Below, in pieces: positions 9,601 through 16,723 of a stretch of DNA of 64,000 bases. Under the pieces are notes generated by a model. It was not told the origin of the DNA. It worked only from the letters and a program-made list of their open reading frames with translations, and searched no databases. This DNA comes from Larkinella knui (GTDB lineage: Bacteria > Bacteroidota > Bacteroidia > Cytophagales > Spirosomataceae). Numbering within the stretch: the first letter of the stretch is position 1; each line of letters begins with the position of its first letter. Position numbers and translations under genes: made by a program. The stretch lies in the NCBI RefSeq assembly GCF_003858645.1, contig NZ_RQJP01000006.1:1-64000 (forward strand), read 5' to 3'.

Positions 9601-10536
9601 GTTGGTACCGGGGGCGAAACACCGACGAATGCCGCTCCGGTGGCTCCGGCGGTTTCGGCTCTGACGGCCACGGTCAATACCGCTTTCACCTCCAGTGCAC
9701 TGCCGGTCTTCACCGATGCCGAAAACGATCCGTTGACTTATACGCTGACGGGATTGCCAAACGGCTTATCGTTCAATGCGGGTACGCGGGTCATTACCGG
9801 AACACCCACCCAGCAGGGCGCTTTCACGCTGACCTATTCGGCCACCGACAACAAGCACCCGGCCGTTGCTACGAACCTGACGCTGACGGTCAACACCGGT
9901 GGAGGCACCAACCCGCCCCCAACCACGGGCGGCAGCGGACCGGGAAGTTATGAAGGGTATCTGGATGTGGTCAACTGTACTACGATTCAAGGCTGGGTAT
10001 GGGATCGCAATCGCCCTAACACGCCCATCACCGTCGAATTTCTGGATGGTACTACCGTTGTCGGTTCTGTCGATGCCAACATTTTCCGTCAGGATTTGAA
10101 AACAGCCGGGAAAGGCAACGGTAGTCACGGTTACAGTTTCGATGTTCCGGTTTCGCTCAAGGACGGCCAGACTCACTCAATCAGTGGTCGCATTCCGGGT
10201 GGTAATTTCACCCTGAAATGGTCACCCAAGACGCTGACCTGTCCGAATGGCGGTCGCACAGGCGTTCCTGATGCTGAATTTACGGCTGATTTAGCGGTAA
10301 GTCCGAACCCCACCACCGGCCGGGTCGTGATCAGCTACCGCCTGGCGGCACAAAAAGCCGCCAAATTGCAGGTAGTCGATGTGCTGGGCCGGGTTACGTG
10401 GCAGCAAACCGTAGTCGGAACCGGCCAGGTGCAGCGCGAGACGGTGGACTTAAGCCAAAACGGACCGGGTCTTCACTTTGTCCAGCTGAAAACCGCCGAA
10501 CAGCAACTGATCAAACGACTGCTTATCACCCGATAG
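3667..10536 (+). CDS. PQQ-type sugar dehydrogenase / PKD / FN3 / Ig-repeat T9SS protein
   Basis: This 2289-residue exported protein starts with a signal peptide (LILVFTLITGFVSTAYSQ). Residues about 30-480 form a glucose/sorbosone dehydrogenase propeller (GMALDNNF, SHAGGGISMGEDGTLL, GKVLRINP, LRQPF, GDVGFTDWEEIN, NYGWPF), the family that oxidises sugars with PQQ. Next come a PKD domain (about 481-568, YAWDFGDN), another beta-sandwich, an MBG-like unit (about 680-765), an FN3 domain (about 768-858), eight He_PIG units and five copies of the unrecognised module (6559-6882, 7459-7770, 8086-8385, 9004-9318, 9946-10242). The C-terminus (VSPNPTTGRV, LQVVDVLGR, KRLLITR) is a T9SS type A sorting domain. 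Enzymatic activity is inferred from family. The long repeat stalk suggests surface display or adhesion to carbohydrate. Confidence 0.88.
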   Translation: MTNLCTQLKSLILVFTLITGFVSTAYSQYKPSFSEEVYASDLAGAVGFTFDKNGAMYVWGIDGRVTRVDPQTKQKSQLLDISGEIGRYDDFGLLGMALDNNFLTNGRFYLYYVIKYASVKWQGTYARITRYEANKDDGFRSIKPNSRKVLIGDPDPNNPSKGVPGDCIPLTSSSHAGGGISMGEDGTLLIPTGDGAAPAFDQGSYSESYYSQSIQNGFITAAENIGSYRSQVDYSLSGKVLRINPENGDGVPGNPNYDPSAPRSIKSRIFASGLRQPFRSSVRPNTGSGDINSGNPGALYVGDVGFTDWEEINVIKKGANYGWPFEEGMVPSTRPYSKTEYKPAGVTFSKPSIAWRSGPGQVNRNGTMTAVSNTPAGVLPGYCSIGGSWHPGGGNYPAEYQNAYYFADFNGGWISKMSFDSDNQPQPETLTKLLDGGSSYQYITCIAFNPIDKNMYYLRYPEDGGERVRRVVYNGSTGGSPPVAIILADKTNGASPLTVKFTGNTSYDPEGKAITYAWDFGDNTSSTSANPEHTFTTNATSTAFTVKLTVTDPDGKTSQTTKVITVSSANNTAPVIVSTSIDALTQMNLDEIRNINLSAVITDETPANQLSYKWTVSLFHNDHQHDDFITTSQTSTASLPPIGCDGTLTFWYGVKLEVTDAGGLKSETIRYIYPDCPGTAQTITLNNIADRAPNSPAFTPEASASSGKPVVFYVIEGPAVIAEGKVFLTGRLGKVTIRAAQHGGGGFKPARPVEKSFNVVSDAADKQPPTAPTSLALSNITQNSMRLTWNASTDNSGVASYEVYRNNAKIGDVTSGTSYNATGLTAGTEYYFFVRAVDATGNVSANSNTATGTTTGTSTPPTNGPPTAPSVANLTATVNASFTSNALTPFTDPDGDPLTYTLTGLPASLSFNASTRVISGTPTQATSYNLTYTATDNINPAVSTTFTLTVNTAGTGNPPPVVTGNFEGYLDQVNCNTISGWVFNYDSPNAPYTVEFLAATGSNPSIESATVIGTTVANIFRQDLVTAGKGNGIHGYSFIVPNSIKNSQQQTIWGRVQGSTYVLNWSPKTLTCEGSGTPTNPPPVKPAVSPLAATVNVAYSYTLPVFTDSEPLTYALTGLPSGLSFDAGSRVISGTPTQQGTFTLTYSATDSQNKTDLSITLAVAAGGTPTNPPPVKPAVSPLAATVNVAYSYTLPVFTDSEPLTYALTGLPSGLSFNAGTRVISGTPTQQGTFTLTYSATDSQNKTDLSITLVVGAGGNPVVTGNFEGYLDGVNCSSFSGWVWDRDKPNTPITVEFLDGATAATAVSIGSISADIYRQDLKNANKGNGAHGYNFTVPESVKDNQTHTIWGRVQGSTFILTWSPKTINCAGTGTPTNAAPVAPAVSALTATVNTAFTSSALPVFTDAENDPLTYTLTGLPNGLSFNAGTRVITGTPTQQGTFTLTYSATDNKHPAVATTLTLTINNPSTPPPAGAYEGYLDVINCDGDIFGWVWDANQPNTPLAIEVRDGDNLIATITASLARPDLVSAQKGNGQHGYSYIIPATLKNGQNHSIGMRVQGTSYELMGSPKTLNCPGTGNPFPEDPTNQAPTGPVLATQNREIGVATTYTIPAFTDPEGESLIYALNGSVPGLTYSAATRTLSGSPTTLGTFTTSLIVTDPKGKTASALLTFVITNAAPPTNTAPVAPAVSALTATVNTAFTSSALPVFTDAENDPLTYALTGLPNGLTFNTGSRIITGTPTQQGAFTLTYSATDGKIASSVTFTLTVSAGGTTPPPAPAANFDGYLTQEANCNTLSGWAFDRTNVNAVVTIEFFDGPSIAAGTPLGSIPANVFQQHLKDAGKGNGIHWFDFPIPESIKNGQNHTIWARVQNSEFILKWAPKTINCAGTGTPTNAAPVAPAVSALTATVNTAFTSSALPVFTDAENDPLTYTLTGLPNGLSFNAGTRVITGTPTQQGAFTLTYSATDNKHPAVATTLTLTVGTGGETPTNAAPVAPAVSALTATVNTAFTSSALPVFTDAENDPLTYTLTGLPNGLSFNAGTRVITGTPTQQGAFTLTYSATDNKHPAVATNLTLTVNTGGGTNPPPTTGGSGPGSYEGYLDVVNCTTIQGWVWDRNRPNTPITVEFLDGTTVVGSVDANIFRQDLKTAGKGNGSHGYSFDVPVSLKDGQTHSISGRIPGGNFTLKWSPKTLTCPNGGRTGVPDAEFTADLAVSPNPTTGRVVISYRLAAQKAAKLQVVDVLGRVTWQQTVVGTGQVQRETVDLSQNGPGLHFVQLKTAEQQLIKRLLITR
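6892..7437 (+). repeat. Tandem 273-bp He_PIG repeat pair
   Basis: Two adjacent 273-bp copies (6892-7164 and 7165-7437) each encode one He_PIG unit of the PPVKPAVSPLAATVNVAYSYTL type. They differ at only scattered positions. Here two Ig units are adjacent without the usual intervening module, which points to unequal crossing-over within the gene. Confidence 0.8.
7753..8052 (+). repeat. 300-bp in-gene repeat, copy 1
   Basis: This segment covers the end of one module (PKTINC) and a complete He_PIG unit. It is nearly identical to 9301-9600, and most of it (from 7795) recurs again at about 9631-9888. The long near-identical direct repeats are recombination-prone and could collapse in short-read assemblies. 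Confidence 0.8.
9301..9600 (+). repeat. 300-bp in-gene repeat, copy 2
   Basis: Second copy of 7753-8052, 1548 bp downstream and in the same frame. It is followed directly by a third, slightly shorter copy at about 9631-9888. Confidence 0.8.
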
Positions 10537-10605
10537 CCATTTTCAGAATACACAAAAAAGCCGCAGATTGATCGTCTGCGGCTTTTTTGTGTATTCTGAA
10601 AATGG
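10537..10605. terminator. Bidirectional terminator with very long stem
   Basis: A perfect inverted repeat with 31-bp arms and a 7-nt loop fills almost the whole gap between two convergent genes. The core AAAAAAGCCGCAGA / TCTGCGGCTTTTTT is a canonical intrinsic terminator. The arms extend a further 17 bp outward (CCATTTTCAGAATACAC and its complement), far beyond what termination needs. Confidence 0.85.
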
Positions 10606-10609
10606 GATT

Positions 10610-13081
10610 TTACTTGATCGACAAGACTTTAAATTCCGTTCGGCGGTTGCGCTGGTGTTCGGCTTCGGTACAATCGACTTCGTTGGCGCAATTATTTAAT
10701 AGCAGGGACTCGCCATACCCCGCAGCGACCATCCGTTTTCGGCTAATCCCTTTTGACGCCAGGTAACTGACCACCGAATTGGCACGCTGGGCCGACAAAT
10801 ACCGGTTATACACGGCATCACCCCGGCTATCGGTATGGGACCGCAGCTCCACCGTTAACAAAGGGTATTTCTGCATGGTTGCTACCAGTTTATCCAGTTC
10901 ATGAGAAGCATCGGCCCGAATGGTCCATTTATCAAGGTCATAATAGATGTTGTCCAATTGAACAATATCGCCCACCCGAAGCATATTCAAATCCGCAGAA
11001 AGCACCTTCGATGTGGCTCTGGACGTCAATTTTTTAATCCGGCTGGTGTTCGTGCCATACCGCTCCTTTGAAGCGCTGAGGGTATAATCACATCCTTCCG
11101 TTAGTTCAAATTCGTACCGGCCGTCGACGCCGGTGACGATTTGGCGGATTACTCCGTCGCAGTCATTTTTCAAGTTAACCGTCACCCCTTCAATCGGTTT
11201 GCGATCTTTTTCGCTCATTACCGTTCCGCGAACCCGCCCCTTTTGAGAATCGACAATATCCCATCCATCATTCGGCTGAAGCGGTATATAATGTACGGTA
11301 TCGACAATTTTGGGCGGTTGGTTGAGGGCAATTTCCAGACGTGAGGGAGAGTCGTCCGTTAATGAATTTGTTGAAAAGCCGACCGTATTGGTCACATAAC
11401 TGTCTTTAGAAGCCCGAAAAATAAAATCGTTATTGGATTCCAGACACAACTGCACCAGTCCATCTTTTCGGGTAACCATGGTGCGGTCTTTACGGCCTTC
11501 GCCCCGGGCTTTTATATCGACCACCACGCTGTCGACGGGCTGCTTCGTTACTTCATCATAGAACCGCAGGGTCAAATTCCGGCACCCATACAGCGAACTT
11601 TCCCGGACAAAACGAAAAATATCGTCATTCCCTTTTTGCCGGTTGGTGCTGAAATAACCGCCTTTTCGGTTTCCGTCGGTAACCATGCCAAAATCATCCA
11701 GATCCGAATTGATCGGGGCGTCGAGGTGTTCGACCGGCCCGGCGAACGCGCCATCGACGAGGGGAACATAAAAAATATCGAGTCCGCCCAGGCCTTTCCG
11801 CCCGTCGGAGGCAAAATACAGATTGCCCCGTTCATCGATAAATGGAAAGAGGTCGTTGCCTTTGGTATTGATCTCTTTGCCCAGATTGACCGGTTTGGTC
11901 CATTTCCCATTTTCATTCCGGGAAACGTATAAATCCGTACCGCCAACTCCGCCGGGCATGTCTGAGGCAAAAAACAGCAACCGATCATCTTTGCTCAACG
12001 CCGGATGCCCAACCGAATAATCATTGCTGTTGAACGGCAACTCCTCGATATTGACCCAGGTACCGTTTTGCTGGCTGGCGGTATATAATTTCAGGTTTGT
12101 AACGCCCTCCGTACTTTGCCGTACCCGCCGGCCATCGTAGTTATTTCGGGTAAACACCATCTGATAGCCATCGCTAAAAAACGTAACCGGGCCTTCGTGG
12201 TACCGGCTGTTGATGGAGCGACTGAATGGCTGAATGCCCTTCGATAACCGCAAGCCGTCCGAAATATTGATACCGCCGTCATAACCGCCAATCGTGCGCG
12301 AGTCGTTGGCCGATGCGCGACTACGCTGGTTGTTTCCCGCCCGGCGCTCTTTTCGGTTACGCGCCTGAACTGGTTTTGTGACCGTACCATCCGCACTAAT
12401 TATCTGGCTGGCCTTCAATTGCTGGCGATCCTGAACGTAAAACAAATCGAGGTAGCTCCCCCCACCCCCTTTACCGGCGGTTTCGATGGCGGCACTCGCT
12501 TTCTTGCCCGACACAAAAACCAGCCCGTCACGGTAATACATCGGACTGAATTCCGCATTCGACGTATTGAGAGCGAGCACTTCCAGTCGGTAACGGGTGG
12601 GCGTTTTTTTGCCAATTATGCCTGTAGCCGAATCTAAAAACGGTGACCGCTCGGCTTCGACGGTTTTTTCTTTCAGCTTTTTGTATTTATCAAACAGAAC
12701 CTGCGATTCGCTGTATTTGCCGTTGCCAGCCAGGGTCTGGGCATACTGCAGGTAACTTTCAATTTGCGCTCCGGTCAATTCGGTAGTTGCCGTCAACTCT
12801 TGATAAGCCCGCTCGGCTTTTTTCAGATCACCCATTAATTTATAGCAATGCGCCAGATTGGCCTGGGCCATAATACGTTGTTCAGCCATCAGCTTACCCG
12901 GCGATTCGGCCAGCCATTGGGTATACAGTTCAATGGCCCGGCCATAGGCTTTCAGCGTATATTGCCGGTTTGCCTGTTGCAATAGCGTATCGGATTGGGC
13001 ATCGCAAAAGCCCACCATGCAAAAAACCAATCCGCAGGTGAACAACAGCTTACGCCAACGTTTCAAAATACAAGTGCCCAT
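10610..13081 (-). CDS. PorE-like OmpA-family protein (TPR, PD40, CRD, OmpA)
   Basis: This 823-residue envelope protein has a signal peptide ending near GFCDAQ, TPR-like helices (about 30-150), a PD40/WD40-like beta-propeller (about 170-500, with repeats such as DDRLLFFASDMPGGVGGTDLY and GNLYFASDGRKGLGGLDIFY), a carboxypeptidase-regulatory-like domain (about 605-690, GRVRGTVMSEKDRKPIEGVTV) and a C-terminal OmpA peptidoglycan-binding domain (NIYYDLDKWTIR, LRSHTDSRGD, NRYLSAQRA). This domain order is that of PorE, the T9SS component linking the outer-membrane complex to peptidoglycan. It lies next to two T9SS cargo genes, but genomes of this group usually carry several such proteins, so a core T9SS role is not certain. 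The signal lacks an obvious lipobox cysteine. Confidence 0.82.
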   Translation of the reverse strand: MGTCILKRWRKLLFTCGLVFCMVGFCDAQSDTLLQQANRQYTLKAYGRAIELYTQWLAESPGKLMAEQRIMAQANLAHCYKLMGDLKKAERAYQELTATTELTGAQIESYLQYAQTLAGNGKYSESQVLFDKYKKLKEKTVEAERSPFLDSATGIIGKKTPTRYRLEVLALNTSNAEFSPMYYRDGLVFVSGKKASAAIETAGKGGGGSYLDLFYVQDRQQLKASQIISADGTVTKPVQARNRKERRAGNNQRSRASANDSRTIGGYDGGINISDGLRLSKGIQPFSRSINSRYHEGPVTFFSDGYQMVFTRNNYDGRRVRQSTEGVTNLKLYTASQQNGTWVNIEELPFNSNDYSVGHPALSKDDRLLFFASDMPGGVGGTDLYVSRNENGKWTKPVNLGKEINTKGNDLFPFIDERGNLYFASDGRKGLGGLDIFYVPLVDGAFAGPVEHLDAPINSDLDDFGMVTDGNRKGGYFSTNRQKGNDDIFRFVRESSLYGCRNLTLRFYDEVTKQPVDSVVVDIKARGEGRKDRTMVTRKDGLVQLCLESNNDFIFRASKDSYVTNTVGFSTNSLTDDSPSRLEIALNQPPKIVDTVHYIPLQPNDGWDIVDSQKGRVRGTVMSEKDRKPIEGVTVNLKNDCDGVIRQIVTGVDGRYEFELTEGCDYTLSASKERYGTNTSRIKKLTSRATSKVLSADLNMLRVGDIVQLDNIYYDLDKWTIRADASHELDKLVATMQKYPLLTVELRSHTDSRGDAVYNRYLSAQRANSVVSYLASKGISRKRMVAAGYGESLLLNNCANEVDCTEAEHQRNRRTEFKVLSIK

Positions 13082-13486
13082 ACTAATGGTGTCCGGGGCC
13101 GTTTGCCCATAAGACCGGGTTCAGTCGTTAATTCCGTAATTAGACAATGAGTCGGGTTACCAATTACCAGCTGTGACAGCTGTAATCAAACTTTCAATGG
13201 TGGCCACTCGCTGGTAAGATGGGTCGCAGGATGTCAAAGTCACTCATTTTTATAAAACTTAGTAAGTTGCTTGACAAAGCAAATTATAGCACAAAAAACG
13301 CGATATTTTTTTGAATGCAATTATACCGGCAACGTTTAATTGTTATCAAGAATCAGTTGGTACATAAATCATGCCAGCCAAAAAGTGAGTTGCGGTTCTT
13401 CAAATACACGTTAACTGAAGAAATCAACTGCTTGACCCGGATTAATCGCTAAATTCGCTTTACCAGGCTGACTCATTCCTTTTCTT
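13082..13486. other. Divergent intergenic region, no gene seen
   Basis: This 405-bp gap between two divergently transcribed genes is AT-rich around 13260-13330. I see no convincing ORF, hairpin or TAnnTTTG box in it. It presumably holds both promoters. Confidence 0.5.
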
Positions 13487-14536
13487 ATGCAGTATTTTAT
13501 CTATTTACTCGTGCAATTATACGCCATCACCGGAGATCATCCATTCACCGATTTAGGCCATCCACTAACACCCGGCCATCTACCGGTAGTGGTTTCGGAA
13601 CCAAACGGGAACCTTCACCTGGTTTTTGGGCAGGATTCGGTCATTTATTACGCCACGGCTTCCGATAAAACCGCTTCTTTCGGCCAACCCGGCGTGGTAG
13701 CGATTCTTCCCAATCTTGTGGCGGGTGCCAAGCGCGGGCCACAAATAGCCGTTACCGCTCATTACGTGGTCATCACGGCTGTAAACAAAGTGGGTGATCT
13801 GTTTGCGTATTCACTGGATCGGTCAACGGGCCGGTGGTCGCCCGCCGTACGCATGAACGATGTGCCGGAAATTGCCAAAGAAGGGTTTCAAGCCGTAGCC
13901 GGGGCATCACGCGGCACTTTTCATGCGGCCTGGTTGGATCTTCGTACCGATAAACGGAACAAAATTGTGGGGGCAACCTCCCGCGACGGGGGCCGGACCT
14001 GGTCGTCCAATCAGGTGATTTACCGCTCGCCCGACGGCACGGTTTGCGAATGCTGTAAGGTTTCGGTGGCGGCTCGAAATAAGGAGGTGTATGTCCAGTT
14101 CCGCAATTGGCTCGACGGTTCCCGAAATGTATACCTGGCTCACTCGACCGACGGCGGAAAAACGTACGCACCGGCTCAGCAGCTGGGAACCGGCACCTGG
14201 AAACTCAATGCCTGCCCGATGGACGGGGGCGCGGTGTCGATTTCCGCTTCGGGATACCCCCTGACCGCCTGGCGACGCGAAAATACGCTGTATACCTGCC
14301 AACCCGGTGAAGCCGAACAGCCCATCGCCACCGGCCGTAACATAACCCTAACCGCCGGGCCGACGGGGCCGGTGCTAGCCTGGGATGAAGCCGGAACGGT
14401 TTGGGTAAAATCCGGAAACAAGCCCGCGGTTTCGGTCGGCAAAGGTCAAATGCCCAGTGTGGCCGTCGCGGGCAAAACCGCCGTCTGCGTCTGGGAACGG
14501 GATGCAAAGGTGATGACGGGGGTGGTGGGGTTGTAG
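13487..14536 (+). CDS. Exported Asp-box (BNR) beta-propeller protein
   Basis: This 349-residue protein starts with a short hydrophobic stretch (MQYFIYLLVQLYAITG) that could be a signal peptide. Two Asp-box motifs are plain (SRDGGRTWSS and STDGGKTYAP), the signature of sialidase-like beta-propellers. There is a cysteine cluster VCECC near the middle and another cysteine in NACPMDGG. I cannot identify sialidase catalytic arginines with confidence, so only the fold class is claimed. The last 18 codons before the terminal divergence (14444-14497) are repeated perfectly at 19838-19891, on the far side of the peptide-secretion island. The gene ends 5 bp before the convergent exporter gene. Confidence 0.7.
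   Translation: MQYFIYLLVQLYAITGDHPFTDLGHPLTPGHLPVVVSEPNGNLHLVFGQDSVIYYATASDKTASFGQPGVVAILPNLVAGAKRGPQIAVTAHYVVITAVNKVGDLFAYSLDRSTGRWSPAVRMNDVPEIAKEGFQAVAGASRGTFHAAWLDLRTDKRNKIVGATSRDGGRTWSSNQVIYRSPDGTVCECCKVSVAARNKEVYVQFRNWLDGSRNVYLAHSTDGGKTYAPAQQLGTGTWKLNACPMDGGAVSISASGYPLTAWRRENTLYTCQPGEAEQPIATGRNITLTAGPTGPVLAWDEAGTVWVKSGNKPAVSVGKGQMPSVAVAGKTAVCVWERDAKVMTGVVGL
14444..14497 (+). repeat. 54-bp direct repeat, left copy
   Basis: This 54-bp stretch inside the 3' end of the Asp-box gene encodes GQMPSVAVAGKTAVCVWE. It is identical base for base to 19838-19891 in the same orientation. The two copies bracket the peptide-secretion island, with 5.3 kb between them. Confidence 0.9.
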
Positions 14537-14541
14537 CGTTG

Positions 14542-16719
14542 TCAGTGGTATTCGGTTTGCTGCTGCCAGAAATGGCTATAAATTTTTCCTTTGCCTACCA
14601 GTTCATGATGTGTCCCTTCCTCGACCAGTCTGCCATTTTCCAGGACCAGAATCTGATCGGCCTGACGAACGGTACTTAACCGATGCGCGATGATCAGAAT
14701 AGTTTTTCCGGCGTCACGAAGGCGGTGAATGGTTTGCTGGACATAGTGCTCCGAAGCCGAATCAAGGGCGGACGTGGCTTCATCAAAAATCAAAATTTCG
14801 GGATTTCGATACAAAGCCCGGGCAATGGCAATTCGTTGTTTCTGACCGCCTGACAGCATTGCTCCGTTTTCACCCAGGTAAGTATGGAAGCCGTTTGGCA
14901 GTTTTTCAATGAAATCAGCGATGCCCAACTGCTGACAAATGGCCAAAACGTGTTTCATGTCCGGCTCTGATTCGCCCAAAGCAACATTGTCGATCACATT
15001 TCCGGCAAACAGGTCGATCTTCTGGGGTACGACGCTAACGACCTGCCGCAAACTGGTGTGATGGATGTGTTTGATATCGAAATTACCAATGAAAATACTG
15101 CCTTTTTGCAACGGATAAAGTCCTTGCAACAGCGACAACAAGGTCGATTTCCCGGAGCCGCTTTCGCCCACAATGGCGGTAATTTTTCCGGGCTGAATCG
15201 TCAGCGATAGATCGTCAAAAACCTTTACACGGGAACCGTAGCGGAAAGACACGTTCCGAAAAGAAATTTCACCGATCATATCCGGCTTCAGACGGATGGT
15301 ATTGTCAGAAGTTTCGCGTTCCAAATCCATGATTTCGAACAAGCGGTCGGCCGCAATCAAGGCATCCTGAATGGTTCGATTTGCGCCAACCAAACTAGCT
15401 GCCGGGCCGGTAAAATAGCCAATCAAGGCATAAAACGACAAGAGTTCGCCGGGCGTAATCTCATTATGAAGAACAAACCATCCCCCTACCCACAGCAAAA
15501 TAATGGTAAATAATCGGGAAATCAGTTCGGAAATGCTTCCAACGTAAATCGCACTACTGCCCGACCGGAAAATGGTTTGCAAGAGTTTCACAAACCGGGT
15601 TTCGGTTTTAGCGCCGGCATATTCCTCCAATCCAAAACGCTTGATCGTTGACATGGCATTGAGGGATTCCACCAATTGCGATTCCAGTTCGGCGGAATCC
15701 TCCATCAATCGACGCTGGTTTTTCCGATTAATGCGGTTTGTAATCCAATACAGCAAGGCGTACATCGGAATCACCAGCAACAACACCAAGGCCAGTTTCC
15801 AATAGTACGTAAACATCAGTCCGAACGAAAAGCCGATAATTAATACATTGACAATGAGATTGAGCGCCGTATCGTTAATGAACGTCCGGATTTTAACCGC
15901 ATCGTTGACCCGCGAGACAATTTCGCCAACGCGCATGCTATCGAAAAAGGATTGGGGTAATTTGAGCAGGTGTTTGTAATAGCCCAGAATAAGGGCCGCA
16001 TCCATGCGCTGACCAGTTTTGAAATTGAAAAAACTCTTGACGGTACCGATGAAGAGCTGCAACAGCAACAGCACAATCATCACCACACTGAGCAGATTCA
16101 GCAGATTCTGGTTCGCTTCCGGCAGAACGTTGTCGACCAGTTTCTGCACATAAATCGACGTGGTCAAACCCAGCAAGGTGTATACGACGGCACCGAACAA
16201 AGCCTGCGCCAGAACCGCCCGGTGCGGACGGAGCAATTGACCGAAACGCTGCAAAACCGAAGCTTTGGAATTACCGGTTTCAAAGGTTTCATCCGGCAGC
16301 AACAAAACCAGAATGCCCGTCCATTCCTGCTTAAACTCGTCGTGCGTCTTTCTATGGATGAGACCGTCGCCCGGATCCATGACCACAACGTGTTTTGACG
16401 TTACGTCATAAATCACCACATAGTGCTGCAAAACGCTCTTCAACACCACATGCGCAATGGCCGGTTTAGGAATTTTAGAGAGGCTCTCAAATGGCCCCTT
16501 CACCCCCTTCGCCTGAAAACCAAGTTTCTGGGCCGCTTCAATCAAACCCAGCACATTCGTTCCTTTCTGATCCGTAGACGCCATTTGCCGAATCCGGGCC
16601 ACCGGCAACAATAACCGGTGGTGCGCAGCTACGGATGCCAGACAAGCCGCTCCGCAGTCGGTAATGTCGCGTTGTTTAACTTTGATTCGGCTGTTCATGG
16701 TGTGGTGGGAAGGCGACAC
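14542..16719 (-). CDS. Peptidase-containing ABC exporter (C39, bacteriocin type)
   Basis: This 725-residue inner-membrane transporter cleaves double-glycine leaders and exports the released peptide. The N-terminal C39 peptidase shows Gln16, catalytic Cys22 (DITDCGAACLAS), His99 (QHYVVIYDV) and Asp115 (VVMDPGDG). A six-helix membrane domain follows (about 165-440). The C-terminal nucleotide-binding domain has Walker A GESGSGKST, signature LSGGQKQR and Walker B ILIFDEATSALD. It is the last gene of a minus-strand operon with an HlyD adaptor, a CPBP protein and three peptides bearing double-glycine leaders, which are its likely substrates. A start seven codons downstream (MNSRIKVKQ) is also possible. 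No TolC-type outer-membrane partner is nearby. Confidence 0.93.
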   Translation of the reverse strand: MSPSHHTMNSRIKVKQRDITDCGAACLASVAAHHRLLLPVARIRQMASTDQKGTNVLGLIEAAQKLGFQAKGVKGPFESLSKIPKPAIAHVVLKSVLQHYVVIYDVTSKHVVVMDPGDGLIHRKTHDEFKQEWTGILVLLLPDETFETGNSKASVLQRFGQLLRPHRAVLAQALFGAVVYTLLGLTTSIYVQKLVDNVLPEANQNLLNLLSVVMIVLLLLQLFIGTVKSFFNFKTGQRMDAALILGYYKHLLKLPQSFFDSMRVGEIVSRVNDAVKIRTFINDTALNLIVNVLIIGFSFGLMFTYYWKLALVLLLVIPMYALLYWITNRINRKNQRRLMEDSAELESQLVESLNAMSTIKRFGLEEYAGAKTETRFVKLLQTIFRSGSSAIYVGSISELISRLFTIILLWVGGWFVLHNEITPGELLSFYALIGYFTGPAASLVGANRTIQDALIAADRLFEIMDLERETSDNTIRLKPDMIGEISFRNVSFRYGSRVKVFDDLSLTIQPGKITAIVGESGSGKSTLLSLLQGLYPLQKGSIFIGNFDIKHIHHTSLRQVVSVVPQKIDLFAGNVIDNVALGESEPDMKHVLAICQQLGIADFIEKLPNGFHTYLGENGAMLSGGQKQRIAIARALYRNPEILIFDEATSALDSASEHYVQQTIHRLRDAGKTILIIAHRLSTVRQADQILVLENGRLVEEGTHHELVGKGKIYSHFWQQQTEYH

Positions 16720-16723
16720 AGGC

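Noticed and set aside
570-9888. Internal direct repeats of the cargo genes as a CRISPR or mobile array
   Set aside because: The repeats are hundreds of bp long, in frame and coding. There are no short identical repeats with unique spacers.
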